The notes under the pieces were generated by a model. That model ran no database searches. It was not told where the DNA came from and saw only the letters and a program-made list of their open reading frames with translations. A stretch of 26,161 bases of DNA from an uncultured Bacilli bacterium (lineage in GTDB: Bacteria; Bacillota_I; Bacilli_A; RF39; UBA660), in NCBI GenBank assembly GCA_947628445.1, contig CANQZX010000007.1, forward strand, positions 1 through 26,161. The letters run 5' to 3'. The position numbers were made by a program, and so were the translations under genes. This document shows, in pieces, positions 8,567 through 15,883 of the stretch; within the stretch, counting starts at the first letter, position 1, and each line of letters opens with the position of its first letter.

Positions 8567-8601
8567 AAAACAGGAAACTAGAGAGCACACTCTAGTTTTA
8601 T
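8428..8601 (+). ncRNA. toxI: ToxI antitoxin RNA of a type III toxin-antitoxin system
   Basis: This non-coding RNA lies between the promoter and toxN and consists of four tandem repeats closed by a hairpin. In type III systems the toxin cuts the precursor into single repeats, each folding into a pseudoknot that binds and inhibits the toxin. Here each unit has a stem CCC(A)…(T)GGG. The loop CGTT can pair with AACG just after the stem, giving an H-type pseudoknot. In the first repeat the loop is CGTC and the partner GACG, a compensating change that supports the fold. The A6 run at each repeat junction is the likely processing region, by analogy with known ToxN sites. Confidence 0.88.
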
Positions 8602-8603
8602 TT
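8575..8603 (+). terminator. Hairpin between ToxI repeats and toxN
   Basis: AAACTAGAG (8575-8583) pairs with CTCTAGTTT (8590-8598) around the loop AGCACA and is followed by a T-rich stretch. This is the standard leaky terminator of toxIN operons, giving much ToxI and little toxN mRNA. Confidence 0.85.
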
Positions 8604-8623
8604 TACAAATTAAGGAGGGTTAT

Positions 8624-9139
8624 ATGAAATTAAAAATTGTAAAAGTTTCCACAAATTATTGCAACTATTTAAGGCAGTTTGACAGTAAAGTATCCTATAA
8701 CTATGGCTTAAAAGAAAATCGACCATATGTTGGGGTTTTATTTAGAATTAAAAATTTTGAATACTTTGCCCCACTTTCCAGTCCGAAAGCCAAACATTTA
8801 AAAATGCCTAAAAGCATTGATTATATGAAAATTGATGCTGGAAAATTAGGCATAGTTAATTTTAATAATATGATTCCGCTTCTTGCTGGAACATATGAAA
8901 TTATTAATTTTAATTTAAAAAATGTTAATGTAAGGGAAAATCAATATCATAATTTATTACGCAAACAATATGTTTATTTAAATAAACATTTACTAGAATT
9001 ACAAGAAAAATCATTTAAGCTCTATTATTTATATTGTCATAATTATTTAGATAATAAAATAAAATCAAGATGTTGTAATTATCCTTTATTAGAAGAAAAA
9101 TCCAAATTATATAAAAAAGATAGCATGTTAATTGGTTAA
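8624..9139 (+). CDS. toxN: ToxN/AbiQ family type III endoribonuclease toxin
   Basis: The 171-residue protein matches the ToxN_AbiQ family in length and motifs. These are YVGVLFRIKNFEYFAPLSSP around 35-54 with the SSPK active-site segment (52-55), LGIVNFNNMIPLLAG (75-89), the LLRKQYVYLNKH helix, and the closing CCNYPLLEEK (150-159). ToxN is a sequence-specific RNase that cuts cellular RNA and its own antitoxin precursor, and many family members block phage growth by abortive infection. A strong ribosome binding site AAGGAGGG (8612-8619) precedes the ATG. The locus is complete and on the opposite strand to both neighbours, as expected for an inserted accessory module. Phage defence here is inferred from the family. 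Confidence 0.93.
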   Translation: MKLKIVKVSTNYCNYLRQFDSKVSYNYGLKENRPYVGVLFRIKNFEYFAPLSSPKAKHLKMPKSIDYMKIDAGKLGIVNFNNMIPLLAGTYEIINFNLKNVNVRENQYHNLLRKQYVYLNKHLLELQEKSFKLYYLYCHNYLDNKIKSRCCNYPLLEEKSKLYKKDSMLIG

Positions 9140-9160
9140 ATTATGCTATCTTTCTTCTTT
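9113..9160. terminator. Bidirectional terminator between toxN and recO
   Basis: AAGATAGCAT (9117-9126) and ATGCTATCTT (9143-9152) form a 10-bp perfect stem whose loop contains the toxN stop codon. An A-run precedes it and T-runs follow it, so it can serve both convergent genes. Confidence 0.85.
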
Positions 9161-9161
9161 T

Positions 9162-9893
9162 TTATAAAGTTAAGAGATTTTTTAAAAATTCTTTACTTTT
9201 TAAATATAATCCCGTATAGCGATCATAGTAATTATCAATAAAAAAGTTTATTTCTTTAATTATTTCGGAATCAATATTTAATGCCGAAATACTTTCAATT
9301 TTAACTAAATAATACATCCGAATCATTTTAATTATTTTCGCATCGACAATTCGTTCATCTGTTAAACAATTGGCACAGATAAATCCCCCTTTGTCGGCAT
9401 TAATGGTAGCAATATTATTTTTACTACCACACTCCACACATTCATCTAAGTTTAGCCCTACTCCTAAGAAAGGCAAATATTTTAATTCTAAAATGTTGGT
9501 AATAACTAAAGGATCAAGTCCTGCTTCAATTTTTAAAACTCCATTAATAAAATTATCATAAATACTTGGTTCATGACTTTGTTTTAATACTTGTTGCGTT
9601 AAATCAACTAAATAAGATAAGTAACTAATTAAGACAATATCTTGATTGATATTTTTTAAAGGATTTATAACATCAGCACTAACAAAAAGCGAAAGTTTAT
9701 CTTCTTTATAATAAATATTAAACTTAGCATAAGTAAAGCGTAAGGTTAATGCTCTACTTTTACTTTTAATATTTTTGGCTCCCTTACACATAATCCCAAT
9801 TAAACCATATTCTTTCGTAAAAACATTAATAATTTTACTGGTATCACCATAAGGAGTTTCTTTGAAAATAAAACCTTCGACTTCTTTAATCAT
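9162..9893 (-). CDS. recO: DNA repair protein RecO
   Basis: RecO loads RecA onto SSB-coated single-stranded DNA with RecR. The 243-residue protein has an N-terminal OB fold (EVEGFIFKETPYGDTSKIINVFT…GLIGIMCKGAK), a helical middle, and a C-terminal zinc-binding site with Cys152 and Cys155 (CVEC) and Cys173 and Cys176 (CANC). It is the last gene of the long yqfC operon, starting one base after the yqzL stop (TAACATG), the usual era-yqzL-recO order of Bacilli. Confidence 0.95.
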   Translation of the reverse strand: MIKEVEGFIFKETPYGDTSKIINVFTKEYGLIGIMCKGAKNIKSKSRALTLRFTYAKFNIYYKEDKLSLFVSADVINPLKNINQDIVLISYLSYLVDLTQQVLKQSHEPSIYDNFINGVLKIEAGLDPLVITNILELKYLPFLGVGLNLDECVECGSKNNIATINADKGGFICANCLTDERIVDAKIIKMIRMYYLVKIESISALNIDSEIIKEINFFIDNYYDRYTGLYLKSKEFLKNLLTL

Positions 9894-9894
9894 G

Positions 9895-9990
9895 TTATCC
9901 TTCTTTTGTTTCTTGTTTATATTTTAAATAATCGGTAACTTTACCCGTTTTTTTAAAATTTTCCCAAGCTTTATTTTTAGTCATCTTCAT
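9895..9990 (-). CDS. yqzL: YqzL-like small protein
   Basis: A 31-codon gene between era and recO. The product starts MKMTKNKAWENFKKTGKV and continues TDYLKYKQETKEG. It matches the pattern of B. subtilis YqzL, a small protein at exactly this position, with Trp followed by F..TG...YL.YK. An alternative start is the ATG at 9984, five bases after GGTGA; both give the conserved part. The stop is one base from the recO ATG, so translation is probably coupled. Function is unknown, but conserved placement suggests a real gene. Confidence 0.82.
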   Translation of the reverse strand: MKMTKNKAWENFKKTGKVTDYLKYKQETKEG

Positions 9991-10024
9991 CACCCATTAT
10001 TATGATGAGAAAAAATCAACTTTT

Positions 10025-10912
10025 TTATTCAAATTTATCAATAAAGCCCAATTCAATTAAATATTTTTCTTTTTCTTTCCAATTTTTAATGGTTTTAACA
10101 AAAAGTTCCAAATAAACTTTTTTGCCTAATAATTCTTGCATTTCGCCGCGAGCCAAAGTTCCCACGAGTTTTAAACGACTCCCATTTTTACCAATAATAA
10201 TTTTTTTAATCGAATCACGATCAACTACGATATCAACTAATATATGAATAATATCTTTATGTTCTTCAAAAGAGACCGTATGGCAAGTAATACTATGAGG
10301 AATTTCATCTTCTGTGACTTGCAAGAGTTTTTCCCGCACAATTTCACTAACCATAAAGTTTTTGGTATTGCTCGTATACATATCTTTCGGAAAATAAATA
10401 ACATCATCGGTTAAATATTTTTTAATGACCTCAAGGAGATGATCCGTATTATCCTTAGTTAAGGCCGAAATGGGAACAATATCCACGAAAGGATAAATAT
10501 CTTTATAGGTATTGATATCTTCCAGTAACTTTTCTTTAGTCATTTTATCAATTTTATTCATGACTAAAACGACGGGCACGCTGCTGGCCTTAAGTAATTC
10601 TAAAATGTATAAATCACCGCGACCAATTCCCGCGGCGACATCGACCATAAATAAAATTAAATCGACATCTTTTGTTAAAGCCAAGGCCTGTTTATTTAAA
10701 ACCCGGCCTAGTTTTCCTTGGGGTTTATGGATTCCCGGGGTATCGACAAAGACAATTTGATAATCTTCATCATTATAAATGCCTTGAATTAAATTGCGCG
10801 TGGTGCCACTTTTATCACTGATAATTGCAACTTTTTCGCTAATTAAGGTGTTAATCAGGGTGCTTTTTCCCACGTTAGGTCGACCAATAATGCTGACAAA
10901 ACCACTTTTCAT
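10025..10912 (-). CDS. era: GTPase Era
   Basis: Era is an essential GTPase that binds the 3' end of 16S rRNA and aids maturation of the 30S subunit. The 295-residue protein has G1 GRPNVGKS (10-17), G2 near SGTTRN, G3 DTPG (57-60), G4 NKID (119-122), G5 SALTKDN, and a C-terminal KH domain with IIIGKNGSRLKLVG. Length is typical. It begins seven bases after dgkA in the same operon as ybeY, another ribosome maturation factor. Confidence 0.98.
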   Translation of the reverse strand: MKSGFVSIIGRPNVGKSTLINTLISEKVAIISDKSGTTRNLIQGIYNDEDYQIVFVDTPGIHKPQGKLGRVLNKQALALTKDVDLILFMVDVAAGIGRGDLYILELLKASSVPVVLVMNKIDKMTKEKLLEDINTYKDIYPFVDIVPISALTKDNTDHLLEVIKKYLTDDVIYFPKDMYTSNTKNFMVSEIVREKLLQVTEDEIPHSITCHTVSFEEHKDIIHILVDIVVDRDSIKKIIIGKNGSRLKLVGTLARGEMQELLGKKVYLELFVKTIKNWKEKEKYLIELGFIDKFE

Positions 10913-10919
10913 GGTTTAC

Positions 10920-11318
10920 CTACTTAAATAGTGCCATAATGTAAGGCGCAAATATAAAGCACGCAATAATGAAAAGCATTAAACCGCTGACACCACCCGC
11001 GGCTGAACCACAATCCTTAGCAATTTTGGCTAAAGGATGATATTTATCGGTTACTAAATCGACTACGGCCTCAATCGCCGTATTTAAAAGTTCAATGGCT
11101 AAAACGACCACAGATGCCACAATTAAAATAGCCCACCGAATAAATGTTATTTGAAATATTACGCCTAATAAAATTAATAAAAGTGAACCAAAACCATGTA
11201 ACCATAAACTTTGTTCATTAGGATAAGCATATTTCAAACCATCAATTGAATATTTAATACTATTAAAAAAGCGTTTAATCCCCATTTGTTTGTGTTTTTT
11301 TCGTTCTTTTAAATCCAT
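10920..11318 (-). CDS. dgkA: Undecaprenol/diacylglycerol kinase
   Basis: This 132-residue integral membrane kinase has three membrane helices. The DagK signature is intact: ELLNTAIEAVVDLV, then HPLAKIAKDCGSAAGGV, including the catalytic Glu and the AKD motif. In Gram-positive bacteria this family (DgkA/UdpK) mainly phosphorylates undecaprenol, feeding lipid carrier back to wall synthesis. The gene overlaps ybeY by 44 bases and has AGGAG about ten bases upstream. The ybeY-dgkA-era order is conserved in Bacilli; cdd, which sits between dgkA and era in B. subtilis, is absent. Confidence 0.94.
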   Translation of the reverse strand: MDLKERKKHKQMGIKRFFNSIKYSIDGLKYAYPNEQSLWLHGFGSLLLILLGVIFQITFIRWAILIVASVVVLAIELLNTAIEAVVDLVTDKYHPLAKIAKDCGSAAGGVSGLMLFIIACFIFAPYIMALFK

Positions 11319-11736
11319 TTAATACCAACTCCTGCTTTGCAAACATTTCTTTTTCTTGTTCCTTGCCTAAAGTATGATCATAACCCAGTAAATGCAGTAA
11401 ACCATGAACGGTTAAAAAAGCCAGTTCCCGGATCTCGCTATGGCCATATTCTTCGGCTTGAACTTTCATTTGAGGAATAGAAATATATATCTCCCCCAAC
11501 TGCCGTATATTATACTCCAATTTAGCATTATCTTCAAATGCAAATGATAAAACATCTGTTGTTCGATTAATATGCCGATATTTTTGGTTTAATTCATGCA
11601 CCATGGCATCATCGGTTAGAATTAAAGTAAAATATGAGGCCTTAACCCCTTCCATCTTTAAAGTCCGCCTTATTATTCTTTTTAAATAATGATATTTTCG
11701 ATAACCATATAAATCGACAATTGTAAACTTATTCAT
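11275..11736 (-). CDS. ybeY: Endoribonuclease YbeY
   Basis: YbeY is a zinc-dependent RNase involved in 16S rRNA 3'-end processing and 70S quality control. The 153-residue protein contains the metal-binding motif HGLLHLLGYDH (His-x3-His-x5-His) and the conserved NRTTDVLSFAF. The ATG at 11736 is chosen because it overlaps the vanZ stop as TGATG, AGGAGTGAT lies about ten bases upstream, and an upstream in-frame extension to 11802 has no family counterpart. Translation is coupled to vanZ. Confidence 0.95.
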   Translation of the reverse strand: MNKFTIVDLYGYRKYHYLKRIIRRTLKMEGVKASYFTLILTDDAMVHELNQKYRHINRTTDVLSFAFEDNAKLEYNIRQLGEIYISIPQMKVQAEEYGHSEIRELAFLTVHGLLHLLGYDHTLGKEQEKEMFAKQELVLNGFKRTKKTQTNGD

Positions 11737-12353
11737 CAGATTCTTATCACTCCTAAAGTTTTTAAGATATATAAAATAATAAGGAGAATAATTACTAAAC
11801 AAATAAAATTATAAATGCCATCCTTTTGGAAGATTCGCGGCAAATGATTTTTAACGGCCACAAAAGCGATATATAAAAGATATCCTATTACGCCCCCTAA
11901 AACATTTAGGATAATATCATCAATATCAAAAGCCCGACCAATATTTAATTGGACAAATTCCACAGTTGCACTCACAATACCACTAATAATTAGTGCCGGA
12001 AAAATATTTTTCGATTTAATATAATCGGCAATAAAATAGCCAAACGGAATAAAGACTAAAATATTTCCTACGACATTATAATAAAATAACCGACTCCCAA
12101 ATTCATATCTTAAAATTTCAGTAAAAGGAATAAGATTAATTCCCGAACCCCGATTTAATTCAACTTTAGTTAATAATTGAAAAAGTAAAAAGATATAAAT
12201 AACCGCTAAAATATTAAAAAATTCTTTGTATAAGCTCATTTTTTCCCGATGGGTTCGCCAGTAAAAAAAACGCAATGAAATCATGGTCACTAAAAAAATC
12301 ATAATTACGGGCCAATTATCATTAATTGTCCCCTTGATTGTTTCCCATATCAC
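11736..12353 (-). CDS. VanZ family membrane protein
   Basis: This 205-residue protein has about five membrane helices and VanZ-family motifs. They are INLIPFTEILR, NVVGNILVFIPFGYF, ATVEFVQLNIGRAFDIDDI, and ILNVLGGVIGYLLY. VanZ in Tn1546 gives low-level teicoplanin resistance; chromosomal relatives are common in Firmicutes and mostly uncharacterised. A GTG at 12353 is used, with GAAGGGA nine bases upstream inside yqfD. It overlaps yqfD by 32 bases and ybeY by one. In B. subtilis this position holds phoH and yqfF, so vanZ takes the slot between yqfD and ybeY here. Confidence 0.9.
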   Translation of the reverse strand: MIWETIKGTINDNWPVIMIFLVTMISLRFFYWRTHREKMSLYKEFFNILAVIYIFLLFQLLTKVELNRGSGINLIPFTEILRYEFGSRLFYYNVVGNILVFIPFGYFIADYIKSKNIFPALIISGIVSATVEFVQLNIGRAFDIDDIILNVLGGVIGYLLYIAFVAVKNHLPRIFQKDGIYNFICLVIILLIILYILKTLGVIRI

Positions 12354-13509
12354 TATTATCAGTCCCTTCTATGTTCATTTCTTCAATTTCTTGTTCGGTG
12401 CTTATTAATTCATTTACGACGATAAATAATTCTATATTCATTGTACTATTATTTACTGATTTTTTCAAAACTTTTTTATCAATTATCGTATCTTTAGAAT
12501 GAAGTTTTACTTTTAAGCTTTCTTCGGCCTTTTTTAGGCCTGCTTGTAAGGCCTGTTCTTCATCAAAAGTTTCTTGCTTTCGAACCATTTCTTTTTCAGT
12601 TTCTAAAAGAAGCCGGTAATCAAAAAGTTTTAGAATAGTTTTATAGTTACTAGTAAAGTAGGCAAAGCGTTTTTGCAATATCCGTGTTTGATTTTTCCCA
12701 TTATCCCAAACTAAATTATATTTTTTATTTCCCGTCGGCACATCGATGTTATGCGTAAAAGGAACTTTAACATTTACCGTATACCAAGTATGAGCATAAA
12801 CCTCGCCCGCCGCACAAACGCGCATCTTTTCGGCTTCATTATAAGTAATAATTCCACTTATTAAAATATCCCCTTCTCTAACATAATCATTAGGGCGAAC
12901 TAAGGCCTCCCCTTTAATTAGGCGCATATTACTAATCGTTCCTGCTTTACTCGCCACAATATGACATTTTTTAGTATCTTTACTTAAATCTGTAATAATT
13001 CGCTCTTCAATCCGCACATTATAAACCATTCCTTTAACTTCAAATTCTAACCAATCAATTTTATCCGGATATTTATCCAGTATTTCTTCTTTAACTTTTT
13101 GCAAATAACGATAACTTTTTTTAAAAGTTAATTTTTTAATTCCCGCTTCTTCTAATTCTGTTAAAACTAATTCTCGAATTTCTTTATTTTCGTGAATGAC
13201 TTTAACATCGACAATTAAATTACTTCCTAAAATAAGCAAAATTATCCCGATAAAAAAACAAATAATTAATTCCCGATATTTAATAAATATATTTTTTAAT
13301 TGATATATTCCAATATCTTTTACTTTCCGAAATTTATAACTAACTAAATATTTTTGTAATTTGGCATAATCTGCTTCCTTGATTTTTAAATAAACCTCGT
13401 TCTTTTCATATTTAATAGCCAAAATTGGTAATTTTAAATAAGCCAATTTTTGGGTAAATTTATAATAATCATTCACCGGTGTTTTAACCCAAAGATAATG
13501 ATTATGCAT
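12322..13509 (-). CDS. yqfD: Sporulation protein YqfD
   Basis: This 395-residue protein belongs to the YqfD family of forespore-envelope sporulation proteins. It has an N-terminal soluble domain, one membrane segment near residues 65-85 (ICFFIGIILLILGSNLIVDV) and a long extracytoplasmic domain. That domain carries the family features: LTELEEAGI, DWLEFEVKGMVYNVRIEERI, CHIVASKAGTISNMRLIKGE and VREGDILISGII. The ATG at 13509 has GGAG seven bases upstream, within the yqfC 3' end. The B. subtilis gene is in the sigma-E regulon. The partner YqfC precedes it. Confidence 0.93.
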   Translation of the reverse strand: MHNHYLWVKTPVNDYYKFTQKLAYLKLPILAIKYEKNEVYLKIKEADYAKLQKYLVSYKFRKVKDIGIYQLKNIFIKYRELIICFFIGIILLILGSNLIVDVKVIHENKEIRELVLTELEEAGIKKLTFKKSYRYLQKVKEEILDKYPDKIDWLEFEVKGMVYNVRIEERIITDLSKDTKKCHIVASKAGTISNMRLIKGEALVRPNDYVREGDILISGIITYNEAEKMRVCAAGEVYAHTWYTVNVKVPFTHNIDVPTGNKKYNLVWDNGKNQTRILQKRFAYFTSNYKTILKLFDYRLLLETEKEMVRKQETFDEEQALQAGLKKAEESLKVKLHSKDTIIDKKVLKKSVNNSTMNIELFIVVNELISTEQEIEEMNIEGTDNSDMGNNQGDN

Positions 13510-13747
13510 TTTCAAACTCCAAATTAGTTATTTGCCCCTGCAATAATAATTCATGTGGTAACATCTTTTTAATAAATAAATCTTTGCCCTGAATAATTAA
13601 TTTAAATTGTTCTAAAGTTAAAATAATTTTTGTATCCGTTAATAAATCTAAAGTCAAATAATTAAATATATAGAGGTAATTTTCATAAAACGCAAGAAAA
13701 TAATTTTTATCATATAAAAAATTAGTAAGGTTATCTTTTAGGTGCAT
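13502..13747 (-). CDS. yqfC: Sporulation protein YqfC
   Basis: This 81-residue protein precedes yqfD, overlapping it by eight bases. The C-terminal half carries the family pattern: LTLEQFKLIIQGKDLFIKKM, then LPHELLLQGQITNLEFE, corresponding to the LP-E-hydrophobic-GxI pattern of YqfC/YabP-like proteins. GGGAGG (13758-13753) lies five bases before the ATG. It heads the operon reaching recO, and a sigma-E-like promoter precedes it. Confidence 0.87.
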   Translation of the reverse strand: MHLKDNLTNFLYDKNYFLAFYENYLYIFNYLTLDLLTDTKIILTLEQFKLIIQGKDLFIKKMLPHELLLQGQITNLEFENA

Positions 13748-13767
13748 AAAAACCTCCCTTATTTTAC

Positions 13768-13797
13768 AATATATGCTTTTTAAACTAAAAATATGGG
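13768..13797 (-). promoter_or_regulatory. Candidate sigma-E-type promoter before yqfC
   Basis: On the minus strand CCCATATT (13797-13790), 14 bases, CATATATT (13775-13768). The sigma-E consensus is roughly KMATATT, 13-15 bases, CATACAnT, so the match is six of eight in the -10 element and full in ATATT. A TGTAAAAT just downstream (13769-13762) could give an overlapping sigma-A promoter for the essential genes of the operon. Confidence 0.5.
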
Positions 13798-13800
13798 CAA

Positions 13801-13825
13801 GAAAAAAGATGTATCATGTACATCT
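13801..13825 (-). terminator. Terminator of the large surface-protein gene
   Basis: On the minus strand AGATGTA (13825-13819), loop CATGA, TACATCT (13813-13807) and a T-run to 13802. It starts three bases after the stop of the surface-protein gene. Confidence 0.85.
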
Positions 13826-13828
13826 AAT

Positions 13829-15715
13829 TTAATTCCAAGATAATCGGAATGGGTTTGTCTTACTGCCATCGCCACTTTTTATTTTGGTTGAATAGTCTAA
13901 ATAAAAGGCTGGTCGGACACTGAGGCTATAGGTTAAAAGACTGCTAGTATTCGTATAACCAATATTATTTATAACAAACGCTGTATTACCATTACTTGAA
14001 GGACGAGAAATTGTCCATTCATGCAATCCCATATACATCCAGTTATTTTTTATTATATCTTCTTGATTATAACCTTGATTATACATTGATTTATCCCATG
14101 CCTCAGGATAAGCCGCATAACCATAATCCGTTACATACATTAGTCCTATTTGATCCAGGTATGTTAAGTCGGTATCTTTACAGGCTCTACTTCCCATACT
14201 GTAATCCTCATTATAACAATTTTCGGCTCCTGCATTTAATTTTTCCGTTCCTAGTTCTTGTTTATATGTTTGCTGAACATTTACATAAATGTTTTTATAA
14301 CCACCCGTTGTCCATTTATGGTTCGTTATATGTTCACTTAAATTAGTTACTTTTGCCAAATAAGTATCTACATAATAGCTATTTAAGTTTATTTTATTTA
14401 AATTACTATACTGCCACATACTACTTGAATTACTACCATTCGAATAATTCCAATAATATGATGCGATTTTACTATAATTATTGGCATCTCCCTGATAATT
14501 TTCATTTCCTGGAGTATAGTTACTTTTATATGCTCCACCTTCAGCTGTTAAATTATCACCTAGTTCTTCTTTGGTGGCATAATCATATTTGATTAATTTC
14601 ATTTCATATTCGCCTTCATCATTTGGAAAGAAACCAATTATTCGATAAAGGTCGGCATCTGAAGTACATGTTGATTCTTCACTTATCCCGTCTAAGCAGA
14701 CATAATTTTTAACCTCTTCACTGGATCCACTAAAGCGATAACTATTATCATTGGCACTTAAATCTTTATTTACCATATCTGTATTTGCTAAAGTTGCTGT
14801 ATTATGATAGATTATATGACTTAGACTATAATCTACTTGTTCTAATTTTTTAGCACATGTTCCTATTGTATCTGTTGTTCCACAAGCATCGGCTAAATTG
14901 GTAATTATGGCATCTTTTTGTAAGATTAATTGACCACTAAACTCTTTTCCCGTATTCTTATTTTGACTACTATCTAAGTTTACTAAGGTTATTTTTATTT
15001 CCCATTCTTGGGTTGCTTTTACCGTTGGTTCAGAACCTATTGCTGTTATTTCATAATTCTTAGCTATTGGTATTAAACCTGTGGCTTCAGTTATATCAAA
15101 TCCATTTAAACCATGACCATCTACATCAGTTTTATATAAGTCGTCTAATCCATCAATTTGTGTGAGTTCTCCTTTTCCATCTGGTTGCGTTACTGTTAAG
15201 ATTAATTCTGGTACTTTTGTTGTATGGCTACTATCTGGGGCTACTATTTGCCCATCTTCTTCTTTTCCTTCTAAGATTTCGCCTTCGGCATTTTTAAAGT
15301 TAGTATATCTTAATTCATTTTTAGCAATATTTAAATAAACATAATAACTATCTTTGGCATTATTGGTGGCATTATTAGCAATTAGAGTTGCTGTTCCAGT
15401 TACGCCATCTCCTACACTAATATTTCCTTCATTAAAGTTATCCATATTAGCTGTAATCATAATATTGCTTTTGTCATTTTCTTCATCTTTTACTTGATCT
15501 GATGTTACATCTTTATCATTTAAAGAAAATGATAAAACATCAGTAGTACCTGATTCGGCATTAATATTAACATCTTGTTTACCCGTATTTTGAGAAGCAA
15601 AGAAGGCATAAGTTGCACCAACTACGACTAGTAATAAAGTAATAATGGCTATTATTGATAATATTAATGTTTGCCTTTTATTTTCCCTTCTTAAATTATT
15701 TTTTTCTTCATTCAT
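13829..15715 (-). CDS. Large SipW/TasA-like anchored surface protein
   Basis: This protein of 628 residues is exported and probably membrane-anchored. A positive N terminus (RRENKRQ) precedes a hydrophobic segment at about 20-42 ending GATYAFFASQ, like the TasA/SipW/camelysin N-terminal region. Residues 45-280 are beta-rich and acidic, adhesin-like. From about 285 a Cys-containing C-terminal module begins: CLDG…STCTSDADLYRIIGFF, then DYGYAAYPEAW, WTISRPSSNG, and the closing SVRPAFYLDYSTKIKSGDGS-KTNPFRL. The same C-terminal module occurs at 25795-26161, so this is a paralogous family. The ATG at 15715 is used; a GTG at 15721 is also possible, with AAAGGAG before both. Ligand and role are unknown; surface adhesion is inference. 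Confidence 0.8.
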   Translation of the reverse strand: MNEEKNNLRRENKRQTLILSIIAIITLLLVVVGATYAFFASQNTGKQDVNINAESGTTDVLSFSLNDKDVTSDQVKDEENDKSNIMITANMDNFNEGNISVGDGVTGTATLIANNATNNAKDSYYVYLNIAKNELRYTNFKNAEGEILEGKEEDGQIVAPDSSHTTKVPELILTVTQPDGKGELTQIDGLDDLYKTDVDGHGLNGFDITEATGLIPIAKNYEITAIGSEPTVKATQEWEIKITLVNLDSSQNKNTGKEFSGQLILQKDAIITNLADACGTTDTIGTCAKKLEQVDYSLSHIIYHNTATLANTDMVNKDLSANDNSYRFSGSSEEVKNYVCLDGISEESTCTSDADLYRIIGFFPNDEGEYEMKLIKYDYATKEELGDNLTAEGGAYKSNYTPGNENYQGDANNYSKIASYYWNYSNGSNSSSMWQYSNLNKINLNSYYVDTYLAKVTNLSEHITNHKWTTGGYKNIYVNVQQTYKQELGTEKLNAGAENCYNEDYSMGSRACKDTDLTYLDQIGLMYVTDYGYAAYPEAWDKSMYNQGYNQEDIIKNNWMYMGLHEWTISRPSSNGNTAFVINNIGYTNTSSLLTYSLSVRPAFYLDYSTKIKSGDGSKTNPFRLSWN

Positions 15716-15747
15716 TACCACGCCACTCCTTTATTTTATATATTTTT

Positions 15748-15776
15748 ATTATACATCTAAATAGATGTAATATCCA
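15748..15776 (-). promoter_or_regulatory. Promoter with a palindromic operator-like element
   Basis: On the minus strand TGGATA (15776-15771), 17 bases, TATAAT (15753-15748) with an upstream TG (extended -10). The spacer is almost filled by a perfect inverted repeat TACATCT-ATTT-AGATGTA (15769-15752), which ends on the -10. A dimeric repressor could bind there. Confidence 0.65.
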
Positions 15777-15816
15777 GACATAAGAAAAAATATTTTTTCC
15801 CTATCTTCCCTTTTAT

Positions 15817-15839
15817 TATATATATATATATATATATAT
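15817..15839. repeat. (TA)11 dinucleotide tract
   Basis: A 23-base uninterrupted TA tract lies about 40 bases upstream of the surface-protein promoter and 45 bases beyond the stop of the acidic membrane-protein gene. Such tracts can change length by slippage, and AT-rich upstream DNA can affect RNA polymerase binding. No effect is shown here. Confidence 0.9.
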
Positions 15840-15883
15840 TTGCAAGGCTTTTTATAAAAAAATAATCAATTATTGCTAACTGA

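Noticed and set aside
13996..14592. Plus-strand Tyr/His/Asn-rich reading frames
   Set aside because: Antisense shadows of the surface-protein gene; no recognisable motifs.
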